From NCBI RefSeq assembly GCF_918797505.1, contig NC_092802.1:14795383-14859382 (forward strand): a stretch of 64,000 nt of DNA. The letters are read 5' to 3'. Position 1 is the stretch's first letter. Each line of letters begins with the position of its first letter. Shown in pieces: positions 44,547 to 53,880 of this stretch. Made by a program: the position numbers and the translations under genes. This stretch comes from Bemisia tabaci (lineage: Eukaryota; Arthropoda; Insecta; Hemiptera; Aleyrodidae). The notes beneath the pieces are model-generated. The model made no database searches. It saw only the letters and a list, made by a program, of their open reading frames with translations, and was not told the DNA's origin.

Positions 44547-45690
44547 TGTGAAGTAAGGAGTGCATTTCAGACTTTGCCGATGCGCTCATCGTGATTTTCG
44601 AGATACTTTCTATGAGTAACAACTCTAATTTTTGCTCTAGCAAAAGTTTGCAACAGGCCCATGGCTAGATCAGCTTTTGCCTCGGTTACGGGCCACGTCA
44701 CGCGTTGAGATAAAGTCAGAAAACGAGAGGAGAACGTTCACGTATGAAATATTTTAAACCCTCCCGATTGAATAAAGTGTGTGCACGGCTGAAAGTGAGA
44801 GATAGAGGGAAAATCATGTCACCGATTCATGGTGTCTACTTGCCTGGAAAATAGAGGAAACCGGAATAAATTGGGGAGATAAAAGTAACCAAACAATTTC
44901 AGGGAAAATTGAAGCGTCTTCTTCTCCGTTCTGCTTTCAACTTTTCGACCTCGTTTTAAGAAAACAAAAAAGAAGAAGAAACGGTATAAAGACAGTATCT
45001 AGGAAGTTTGACCATTTCAAGAGTATTTGTACGTTTTTCCTGACATTTCTGGCTAGGTTGCCGATCATAAGGAAAAAAGTACCCGCAAACGCAGGATATT
45101 TGGACTTTCGGACACGTTGCTATTGGGAAATAAAATTTCTGGATCAGCTTACAGGGAATGTAAATACAATTATTTTCCCTACGGACATAAGTGTTTTTAT
45201 GGAAATCCTAATTGCAAAATGCGGTCTATTTGAAAATGTGCGGTAGGGACCACGCAAATTAACGGATTAAGGATAGGATTCTACTTTTTTTGTCTTCTCT
45301 TCAAAATTACTCTTTCAGGATAGTGAGTCATCGTGAATTTTGGACCGGTTCACCGAAATATCAAATCTATTCATGTAAATGTATCTCGTGCGCACAACAG
45401 CTTTTCTTGGCTGAAATTACGAATGAAATACTTTAAAGTATGCTAGTTTAGACTGCTGAAGTGCTGACCGAGAAAATAAAGCTGAAAGATAGACAGGTAG
45501 TTGGGTGGGTGGGTCGTTAGGTTACTTATGGGAGAGGTTAGGTAGTTTAAGGTAACCTAAGTTACGTTGGTAACGTTAAGTCACGTTAGGTCACGTGACG
45601 ACCTAGAGATCAGGTGAGGATACGTGTGAATGCATGAGGAATTTGAGAACGAAATGGCTCCGAGCGGTAGACGAAAAGACTCTCGGTTTT
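44547..45690. other. Unassigned sequence with GTTAGGT-rich patch
   Basis: 45505-45595 repeats GTTAGGT/GTTACGT/GGTCACG words irregularly. No gene recognised. A decayed G right end (TTCCCTGAT...CTAGACACC) occupies roughly 45691-45765. Confidence 0.4.
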
Positions 45691-45765
45691 TGAAGCCGAC
45701 TCCCTGATTTTCCTTGAAATTTTTCATTCCCTGATGAATCCCTGTTTTCCCGGTCCTAGACACCA

Positions 45766-46165
45766 CACTGTTAAAAATCCCGGCGCGAAATTCACGCTCA
45801 CTCAGTTGCTATTTTGACTACCTGTTACTCTGAGTGCATGGATCCGGCGCGAAATAAGCTCGGCGCGAATTTCGCGCTCTGGCGGGAGTGAGAATCTGAC
45901 AAACAAACGTCAAACGGAACTGCCGCAGCATGGACTTGAACTCGAGTCGCAGTGGTGATAGACGAATGCGCTACCGCTTTGCCATTCGGCGCTCGTACCA
46001 GGAGGCCCTGAATTCACGCTACTTGAGGTACCTCAACTAATTCGTCCGTCGTTGGTAATATTTACGCTCTGATCTATTCACTCAGAGTACGGCGCGAAAT
46101 TCACGCTAGATTTTTTCTTTCACGCCGGCTCTTCACTCAGAGTAAATCATTGATTTTTAACAGCG
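45766..46165 (-). mobile_element. Inverted-repeat element carrying a tRNA-like sequence
   Basis: The ends are CACTGTTAAAAATC and the inverted GATTTTTAACAGCG. Subterminal boxes GGCGCGAAATTCACGCT and ACTCTGAGT occur in both halves. Inside, on the minus strand, is a segment with A-box-like TGGCAAAGCGGTAGCGC (45968-45984) and B-box-like GAGTTCAAGTCC (45932-45943), the internal promoter elements of RNA polymerase III genes. Confidence 0.65.
45921..45995 (-). ncRNA. tRNA-like or Pol III promoter-like segment
   Basis: About 75 nt with A and B boxes at tRNA-like spacing. A normal anticodon stem and a perfect acceptor stem are not evident, so it is a degenerate tRNA or tRNA-derived SINE head, not a functional tRNA. 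No amino acid is assigned. Confidence 0.45.
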
Positions 46166-46344
46166 CACGCTTAAACCGAACTAAAAATAACTTCCATCTC
46201 CTATAAGTCGTTAAAGCTGCGTTCTATGCACTATATTCAAATTCTGCGATGCAACGCACTCGAATTTCCGACCGCGCAAAAAAAACTTAATCCGCCCAAA
46301 TCCGGCTTTGGAACTTCGCCGCTGCTCTCGGGCGGCGGAACACC

Positions 46345-46505
46345 GAAAAAGCACTTTCCGATCGATTTTCGACAATTCCTCATTCGAAGCTATGGTAAAG
46401 ACTCGATTTATAAGGTCTTCGTTACGAACACCCTATTTATCGACCATTTTCCATAGGTTCAATTGGCAGATGAATCGATACATCGCAAAGCTCGGCACGC
46501 CACTG
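46345..46505. mobile_element. A family copy, left end eroded
   Basis: Core AAGCTATGGTAAAGACTCGAT and CCATAGGTTCAATTGGCAG; right end GGCACGCCACTG. Confidence 0.65.
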
Positions 46506-46581
46506 TTACAACAGCCTGCAATTTCGTTCGTTGCCCATCGATCGTTCAGCCAAGCGCGCGCTGCGGGGCGAAGTGACAACG

Positions 46582-46813
46582 CACAGTGGACTGAGTCAAT
46601 AGGAGAGGTCGGACAAAATTCGGAAACTTTAAACGCTCATAACTCCGTTTATACAAAACTTTGAGGTTCTAAAAGTTTTCCCATTGGTTTCCTCGTGAAA
46701 TGTTCTGCTAAAACACTCCTTGGAATGTAAAATGTGGCAATATGAACATCTAAATTTGCAGTTTTAGTCAAAAATTTCATGTTCGACCTCTCTAATTAAC
46801 TCAATCTACTGTG
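46582..46813. mobile_element. N family Transib-like MITE, copy N4
   Basis: The left end is CACAGTGGACTGAGTC and the right end is AATCTACTGTG. The flanks CAACG and CAGGG are only partly alike. Confidence 0.82.
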
Positions 46814-46894
46814 CAGGGTCAAAACTTACCGAGCTTCCTTCAACATTTTGAGAATTTTCTCTTCATTCTGCAAATTCGTCCGTTTGCTGAAAAG

Positions 46895-47177
46895 CGGTAT
46901 TGTTAGCTAGCCTTCGATGTGCGCTACACGCCGACTGCACTGTTTTGGCGCAATGAGTGAAGTATTCCTACAGCCTTGTAGGCGCTATATATGCGTTTTA
47001 AACCAACCGAGCCGACCGTGCTGTGTTTGGCGCAATGCGTGAAGTATTCCTACAGCCTTGTAGGCGCTATATATGCGTCTTAAACCGACCGAGCCGACCA
47101 TGCTGTGTTTGACGCAATGCGTGAAGTATTCCTACAGCCTTGAAGGCGCTAATATGCGTTTGAACCGACCGAGCCGA
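46895..47177. repeat. 82-bp tandem array sharing the H/J motif
   Basis: Three units, period 82 bp, with the core GCAATGCGTGAAGTATTCCT then ACAGCCTTGTAGGCGCTA (starts near 46951, 47033 and 47115). The core is the same motif found inside H and J elements, but no H or J ends are present here. Confidence 0.85.
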
Positions 47178-47185
47178 TACCGAGA

Positions 47186-47256
47186 TAAACACCAAAATTT
47201 GCAGTTTTATTCAAAAATTTCATGTCCGACCTCTCTGATTGACTCGATCCACTGTG
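47186..47256. mobile_element. N family right-end fragment N7
   Basis: AAATTTGCAGTTTTATTC through GACTCGATCCACTGTG, followed by CGACG (47257-47261). Confidence 0.75.
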
Positions 47257-47261
47257 CGACG

Positions 47262-47759
47262 ACGAGACTACCCGCCGGGAGGGAATGGTGTGATAAGTGC
47301 TCAGTCCGACATATCGAGGGATTGCCCAAGAGCTTTCGGAAAGCTCTAAGACTAGTTGACGGATGAGACGGGTCGAAGAAGGGGGGGGGGGGGAGATTTC
47401 GCTTGAGCAGACGTGTTTAACAGGTGCGAGAGATGCCATTCTGAGTCTCGATGGTGTGCAACAGGAGTTATTTCTATTCTGCCGACCAAATGTTGCATTT
47501 TTAGCTATGAGGAAATAAAACGGAGTAAAATGGGAGACATAGGCTGAAACCAACTAGAATGCCTGGGAAAATTCGGAGTGATTTCGACCCCATCCTCAAC
47601 CAATATATAAAAATAGTAAATAGTATAAATATAGTGTAACCGCGCTTGCGTTTGACGGAATCATTGACCTTTCTTTAGTTTAGGTCGGATAGGCAACTAA
47701 ACTAACTGCATAGCAAACTGTTGGGTACCTCGCGAAAATGAAGGCGCTTCAACAGGAAA
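47262..47759. other. Unassigned sequence with G-run
   Basis: G-run at 47382-47393. No gene recognised. Confidence 0.45.
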
Positions 47760-48165
47760 GGGTGCTGAGAAGGGTATTTTACATTTTCATGCAAGGTTAT
47801 TGTTAGGCAAGACATATCCGTAAGTGCTATCTGTCGCATGCTTTCGTGGTTCCGTTTTGGACGCACAACAAACGCATTTGCAGGTTAGAAATTGGCAGAA
47901 AAGGCAAGCACTTTACCTGGAACGGCACTTTACTTGTTTTCATTGGTTCTCCGGAGGAATATCGTCACTTACTGCTGTCTTGCCTGCAACTACGTCATTT
48001 TTTGCGCACTTACAGCTTTCTCGTAAGTCTTGTTTTGATACGATTAAGATGAATTTTGCTGCTTAGCTACTTCAGTGATTTCATCGAAAATAAATTAGAC
48101 GAATTTCGAAGGAGACTCGATTTCGAAAATTTGACACGTACTGCTCTCTTCGCTATCACGCAGAA
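47760..48165 (+). repeat. CC repeat, copy 2
   Basis: TTTTCATGCAAGGTTATTG, CGTTTTGGACGCACAACAAA and CTCTTCGCTATCACG are collinear with the minus strand of 26178-26565. Its ORF diverges from the other copy after ~30 residues. Confidence 0.7.
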
Positions 48166-48469
48166 AGGAGCGTTGAGCTCTCAACTTAGTTTTTGCTTTA
48201 CCTGATGACTTTGCTTTGCTTATAGATTGCTAATACGGGGTCTGTGAAACATATTGTCTCCGGCCCGGCGGAACTTTCTAATCGGAGGACTTAGGACGTG
48301 ATGGAGGAAGCTTCGACGCATCGAGGGATTACCCGCGGACTTGGGAGCTTTCCCGAGTCTGAGTGACGTGCACGTGAGGGCGTTTCGCGTCGACTCCCGC
48401 GGCCGGTCAACAGGTGCTCCCTAAATCGCCGCTTTCCGCCAAATCTCCAAGCTGACACGACTCCCGACG
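48166..48469. other. Unassigned sequence
   Basis: Moderately GC-rich. No gene or repeat recognised. Confidence 0.45.
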
Positions 48470-48621
48470 CACAGTGGATCGAGTCAAAAGGAGAGGTCGG
48501 ACAAAATTTGGAAACTTCAAAAGCTCGTAACTCCATTACTACGAAACTAGGAGGTCTTAAAAGTGGCCCCGTTAATCTTCTCGTAAAATTTACTGTAGAG
48601 TGCACGCCCCTCAAACTTTAG

Positions 48622-49249
48622 AATATCACAAAAGAACCATCTAAATTTGAACCAGTGAGTTCGAAAACACACCAACTCGGGTTTTTATCGATTTTCACTT
48701 TTTTACGGTTTCGTAACACTTATGGATAGAAGCATCTGTGCGCAAAAGGAAATTTCGAAATTACAATCGGGAGTGCTCGAAACAGCGACGGGAAACGGGA
48801 AAAATCGAAGTATTTCATTGGAAATACCAATTTTTGGTCATTCCAAGGGAAATGGTGACCATCCGATCTTGCGGTTTTCTTTTTTCGGTTCAGTATACCT
48901 TGTAACAACAAGTTATATACACATATTCAAGCGTTATTCAGGTTGAAAATATACATTTTTCTGGGCAGACTATGAAAAATGAGTATCTGTAAGTCGGTGA
49001 GAACGAAAACACACCAACTCGGAAATTTTTAAACGCTTGCGTCTCTGTCATCAAACATGGTGTATCGATTTCAACCTGGTGCTTTACAAAGTCTCTGAGT
49101 ACTTGTCCTTTGACACCAAAAAGGTTTTTCTTAAACTAACTTCTTCGCCCGCTGCGCAGTTTTAGGTGTTTCCTGAACAATTTTTTTTCCAAGTTGGTGT
49201 GTTTTCGAACTCACTGATTCAAAATATCACAAAAAACCATCTAAATTTG
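48622..49249. repeat. 27-28-bp direct repeats around P1
   Basis: 48622-48649 and 49223-49249 share AATATCACAAAA and ACCATCTAAATTTG, differing by one inserted G. Intact N copies have this region once. Confidence 0.9.
48650..49222 (+). mobile_element. P family element, copy P1
   Basis: The ends are AACCAGTGAGTTCG and CGAACTCACTGATTCAA, with AAAACACACCAACTCGG boxes. The interior includes a 74-codon ORF (48722-48946) whose first ~40 residues match one in P2 (57387-57608, minus). The ORFs diverge after that, so it is not treated as a gene. Confidence 0.85.
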
Positions 49250-49454
49250 CAGTTCTAGTAAGAAAAATCATGTCTGCCCTCTCGCACTGACTCGGTCCAC
49301 TGTGTGACGCGCGACGCCTGCTTTCGAAACTTCGAGGGCAAGGAAATGTGTGGGCGCACACACTCCTCCAAGTAGGGAAGCCGATGTTTAAGTCTCTTGA
49401 TATTACCAAATTTCAAAATCTTGAAAAGTCATTATTGGTCGCGAAACAGCCTTG

Positions 49455-49683
49455 CACTGAAAAAAAAAAAACACATTGAAGCTAGAGTCCAGACTCTTAA
49501 AAACATCGTCAAGAAAAAATACTAATGATTCAATCGGATTTTCGCTTAAATCAAGAACCAAGCCTCTTAATTTGAGCGGATTTCCTTTTGATTTAAGCAA
49601 AAATCTGATTGAATCAAGAGTATTTTTTCTTGTCAATGTTTTCAAGAGTCTGGACTCTAGATCCAATGTGTTTTTTTCCAGTG
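49455..49683. mobile_element. C family MITE, copy C10
   Basis: The ends are CACTGAAAAAAAAAAAC and TTTTTTTCCAGTG. The flanking dinucleotides are TG on both sides. Confidence 0.88.
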
Positions 49684-49769
49684 TGTGTGTTTCAACAAGG
49701 GTACAGAAAATGCCGGAGCATGTGCCTGATTGCTGAGCCTCGTCGATTCGCCAAAATTATTGTTTTTTT

Positions 49770-49903
49770 TTTTTCGATTTTAGAAACGCCGTGTCAAGAC
49801 GCAAATAAATCTCTTCAGAGAATGCAAAGAAAAAAAACTTCACTCTTCATCAGGAGAAATTTGGCAATATCCAGATGTTCATACGGCGTTTCTCCTTAAT
49901 ACG
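49770..49903. mobile_element. D family right half D11
   Basis: GAAATTTGGCAATATCCAG then TTCATACGGCGTTTCTCC. Confidence 0.6.
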
Positions 49904-50052
49904 GAAAAAAGGCACTCGTAGGAGCTCGAATTAATCTGAAATGATTGTTACTTCCCGACTTACTGCCATTCGTCTCCTAATCCCATTTCATGATATTCAA
50001 GCCTTACAAGTTAAACCCCTTCTATCACATTGATTTGCACCATTAAACCCTC

Positions 50053-50445
50053 ATGAATAATTGCCGTCAACTTATCCGTCATCTCGAAAGCTGCAGTGAA
50101 TGTGTGACGCTTTGTTCAACGGAATACCACTTATCGAACGTCGGTGTCGTTGTGTGGCCTAAACACAGAACTGAAGGAGCTTTCTACCAGTTCCTCTATC
50201 GGCACGGCATCCGCACTGTGCAGTGCAGCCTTCGTTCAACGGGATACCACTTATCGAACGTCGGTGTCGTTGTGTGGCCTAAACACAAAATTGAAGGAAC
50301 TTTGGGACCGCTTCCCGTAAATCTTCGTGGGGACGGTCACGGCGATGGATATCTTGTCTTGGTAAAACTCGTTTTAACACCGATGATCTTGAACTCGGTT
50401 AATCGGTTTGAAAATGTTGGATTCGAGGAACAAGCAACTCCGTAA
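50053..50445 (+). repeat. ORF with an in-frame 120-bp duplication
   Basis: A ~70-bp segment (TTCAACGGAATACCACTTAT onward) at 50115-50184 recurs at 50235-50304, offset 120 bp, which is 40 codons. The 130-codon ORF therefore contains two copies of the peptide YHLSNVGVVVWPKH. I do not recognise the peptide. It could be a diverged exon or a chance ORF in a duplicated non-coding segment; the short length and lack of known homology favour chance. Confidence 0.4.
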
Positions 50446-50979
50446 AAGTGAAAAAATCTATTTTGTGGCAGAAAAATGACTGTTCTTCGAAACCTCCAAG
50501 AAAAAGCACAGCGGCGAGTTTGACAAGTTTAAAAACGATCAATTTCTGATAATTTAAACTTCTTACAATTCTAAGCAAAAATTTTGGTACCATTGCAACA
50601 TCTCCCTTTATCACGGGTAAGTAACATGCACCAAGCACATTTTCAAACCTTTAAGAAACTTGGGTCATCACGGTCTTCAGTTATTCGCTTGTTTTCTGCA
50701 CTTTCTTTTGTCTCAAACTTTGGTCGATTCGGAGCTATCTGGTTTGATCAACATTAGATTTCAGTGTTATTTCCCCGAGGAAAAATAACAAATCTATTTC
50801 CACAAACCATCATGAAACTACAGCTAAGCATACCTATCGCCACGTAACAATCCGCATTGAAATTACATAATTTTCAGAAGAAAATATTTTTGTTCGATTT
50901 AGAAAAGATCTCAAGAAAATATGCACAATTCAGATTTGTTACGGAGATCAGAAAAAGGTGAGAAAACTAATGTACCAAC
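50446..50979. other. Unassigned sequence
   Basis: No gene or repeat recognised. Confidence 0.45.
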
Positions 50980-51149
50980 CAATGGCGTAGCGTGCTTTGC
51001 GATAAATCGATTGATCTGCCTTTTAAAACGATGGAAAAAGATGGATAGACAGGGTCTTCGTTGCGAACACCCTGTCTATCGATCATAAATGATTCTTTAT
51101 CATGGCTTCAAATGGGGAATATTAGTCGTTCATTCGCGCCTCGCCACTG
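50980..51149. mobile_element. A family hAT-like MITE, copy A12
   Basis: The flanks GTACCAAC (50972-50979) and TTACCAAC (51150-51157) form a 7-of-8 TSD. The left end is CAATGGCGTAGCGTGC and the right end is CGCGCCTCGCCACTG. Confidence 0.85.
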
Positions 51150-51157
51150 TTACCAAC

Positions 51158-51792
51158 TCGCAGCTGTGAAGAGAGATAAAGGAATCAACACACACAGAGA
51201 AAGCTCAAATTTTGCGAATTTTTCCTTTTAAAAACAAGATATATTGGAGACGTGGATTTTTCCATTTTTTTCGATCAGAATAGGCACCGTCCTCAAACCG
51301 ATGACAAAGTAATTTAATTAACCTTTTTCCGCTGCGATCGAGAATGAATTGCAACACTTTTTTTGAGGCTCGAATAATTGCCATATTACGATATATTAAT
51401 TACGACCGTTCCTCATGTTTTTTATTCACAGAAAAAGGAGAAACAAAAGAAAAAAATAGACGTGCTACGACTTCAAATAATTATTCATTACAATCGAAAA
51501 TCATTAACAAAAAGATTTTTGAGGGATGCGGATCAAAATATTCTGACTTTCCCTGATGATACATTACATCCATTAGACCCAAGACATGGAAAAATCAAAA
51601 GGAGATTCAAAATTGAGAGGTACTGCTGTCTTTTCTCGATTATTTTAGGATCTGCGTGAGCAGTAAGCAGAGGCAAAGTACACGAGTATGAACGTACTAA
51701 CGTACAGAGATAATTTGATCGTGTTATAATGAGTTCATTTCAATCACATCTACTGTGTTTCACGGCGAATTTTCCGGCCACGTTCCACAACT
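51158..51792. other. Unassigned sequence
   Basis: Short ORFs (51344-51660) without recognisable domain. It includes the 5' flank of the tRNA gene, with no obvious upstream element. Confidence 0.45.
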
Positions 51793-51866
51793 GGCCCATT
51801 AGCTCAGTTGGTTAGAGCGTCGTGCTAATAACGCGAAGGTCGCGGGTTCGATCCCCTCATGGGCCA
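51793..51866 (+). tRNA. tRNA-Ile(AAU): tRNA-Ile, anticodon AAU
   Basis: 74 nt, no intron. The acceptor stem GGCCCAT pairs perfectly with ATGGGCC, and the discriminator is A. The D arm is GCTC...GAGC, the anticodon stem TCGTG/CGCGA with loop CTAATAA puts the anticodon AAT at 51827-51829 (adenine 34 is normally deaminated to inosine in eukaryotes). The T arm is GCGGG TTCGATC CCCTC, so the second T-stem pair is a C-U mismatch. A and B boxes are intact (TTAGCTCAGTTGG, GGTTCGATCCC). No CCA is encoded, as expected for a eukaryote. A TTTT lies ~9 bp downstream and may terminate Pol III. It stands alone between repeats. Confidence 0.95.
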
Positions 51867-53056
51867 TCAAAAATTTTGCTTTGAAGATGATGGGTAGAGC
51901 GAAAAATAGAGGAATACTGAGGATGAGAAGATAGCAAGCAAACAGACTGTACTCTACCGTGCTATGGTTTTTTTTAAAGAATCTACAATAATGTGCAATA
52001 GGTGGTATCACCAGGTGCTACTTTCCCAGTGAGGGAGATTATATCCAGTTACAGTTTCTTTATCATGACAACATTTGGAGAAAATTTGACGCCTTTCGTT
52101 AAGCTAATTAAGTTTGAATCTAGTTAAATCTTAATGTGCACAGGTGCAGAATTATGAACGGAGTTTAGGGAAATTTTAACAATTTAGAAATAGTCCTTTT
52201 ATTTTTCTGACATTTTCGGTTTTTCCTAGGAAAATTATGGGAAAAAAGAGAAAAAAAAGATACCAAAAACATCGGGAGAGGGTTTTCTCTCATAAATTTG
52301 ATTATTTTTTCTTTAAAGTTTTACACGTCTTACAAAAATGTTTCTCAAAGTTTCCTTTTTACTACATTTTCTAAGTTAGTAAGAAAGTATGCTGAACTAT
52401 GCGCGTAGGTTTATTTCCATTACTTTCAAGAAGCGCATCAAATATCAGTACAATAGGAAAATAAATGACGACGATAAACTATTATAACATTTTTACGAGA
52501 AAATCACTGTCCCTGCCTGGTGAGGTATTTTCAATACTCTTACATTCACATAAAATTTTATGCTCTTCTTTTCATTCGATTATAGGGGCCCTCTGGAGAT
52601 TATTGACTACAATACCTGAATTGGGATGGAAAAAAGTCTAGGAAGCAAGTGAGCCAGGTTTCCCGATAATAAATAAAGAAAGTCACGTCAATTTAAGAGG
52701 TATTTGTGTAATTTTATACCAGTTTTTTTTTTTCATTTTTCATGACGTTGTTGATGTCTCGCCTCGAGTAGAGATTTTCTTGCGGAAGAGAGATGAAACA
52801 TTCTACTCAGTGAGGCGCCCTTCTCAAGTTTTCTTTGAAAATAATTAGGAGGCCGATTGACTTTGTATCTTCTTCGCAAGTTCGCAATTGTTGCCATATA
52901 GATTTTTTCAATATTTTCCTCAACTTATTGCAACAGACGGAAATAAGAGAGAAATGTATACATGTAGAAGAGCACCAAGGAAGGGCAGTATAGAAGAAAC
53001 AAAACTTTTTTTTTATATTTTTCTGCAATTTCATGAAATATTTTACTTAAAATTTC
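51867..53056. other. Unassigned AT-rich sequence
   Basis: No gene or repeat recognised. Confidence 0.5.
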
Positions 53057-53355
53057 CAGGGTTGCCACAGAATTTATAAAATTTAATTCCCTGAAATTTT
53101 CCAGATTTTCCTGATATATTTTGGTTTCATTTCCTAATAATTGAATATGTGACAGATGATGGTTAAGAAGACGTAATTAAAAACAGTTTTCAGGCAAAAT
53201 TCGTTGTTTTAAACCTCAAACCCATCGTCCCATCACAGAAAGCAAATTAGGGCGATTGAACGAATTTTCCCTGACATTTCCGTAATTTTCCCTGACTTTT
53301 TAAAATTCCCTGACATTTCTCAGTTTTCCTGGTATTCTCTAACAGTGGTGACCCT
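53057..53355. mobile_element. F family element F3, uninterrupted
   Basis: The ends are CAGGGTTGCCACAGAATTTA and AACAGTGGTGACCCT. It shows the undisturbed family length of ~300 bp. Confidence 0.8.
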
Positions 53356-53499
53356 ATAAAAGACACCAAAAAAGAAAAACCAGGCGCCATTCATTTAATC
53401 TTGTATTTAATTTCGAAGAATATTTTCCAATATTTTTCATACTTTTCTGAAATCTCATGAAAGATTTCACACGGAATTTCAAATTTTTATTTGTCATAA

Positions 53500-53880
53500 A
53501 AATTGCAACCCTGCCCGTTGCCCGATTGAGAGCGGGTACTCACCTTGATTTGGCGGGTGCCGGCGCGCGCGTGGAGCGGCGTGCGATTCACGTCCGACCG
53601 ATCGCGCTCATAACAACAAGACCGACGACGCGAACGACACAGTGCTCGATGACGCGACGAGACGGCAGACGCGAACGGACGTCCTGGCGCGACGTCAAGG
53701 CCCAGACTGGCGGGAGACTCCATGCGCGTCGACGGCGCGGCGCGACGTCACGGGCCGCGGCCGGCAGGCCGCGCAACGACCGAGACAGAAGCGTCGCGTC
53801 GCGACGCGACGCCTCGCTAGGTCCGCTGCCATGCATTTCGAGGACCATTTTATTGACCCCGCGGGCCGACAGGGGCGGAC
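53500..53880 (-). other. CpG-rich island with a minus-strand splice donor
   Basis: Strongly GC- and CpG-rich compared with its surroundings. On the minus strand it ends AATCAAG followed by GTGAGTACCC (exon side ends at 53544, intron starts at 53543), a textbook 5' splice site. Overlapping open frames run through it on both strands (minus: 53723-53487 and 53848-53588), rich in R, S and A, with no recognisable domain. It may be a 5' exon or promoter region of a minus-strand gene whose other exons lie outside the window. Confidence 0.4.

Larger units (their letters stand above)
48470..49304. mobile_element. N family Transib-like MITE N5, split by P1
   Basis: The ends are CACAGTGGATCGAGTC and GACTCGGTCCACTGTG, with flanks CGACG (48465-48469) and TGACG (49305-49309), 4 of 5. 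P1 lies within. Confidence 0.85.

Noticed and set aside
45505..45600. Possible interstitial insect telomere repeat (TTAGG)n
   Set aside because: GTTAGGT-like words are irregular and too few; no uninterrupted TTAGG run.
46895..47177. CRISPR-like array
   Set aside because: Units are contiguous 82-bp tandem copies without unique spacers, and the context is eukaryotic.
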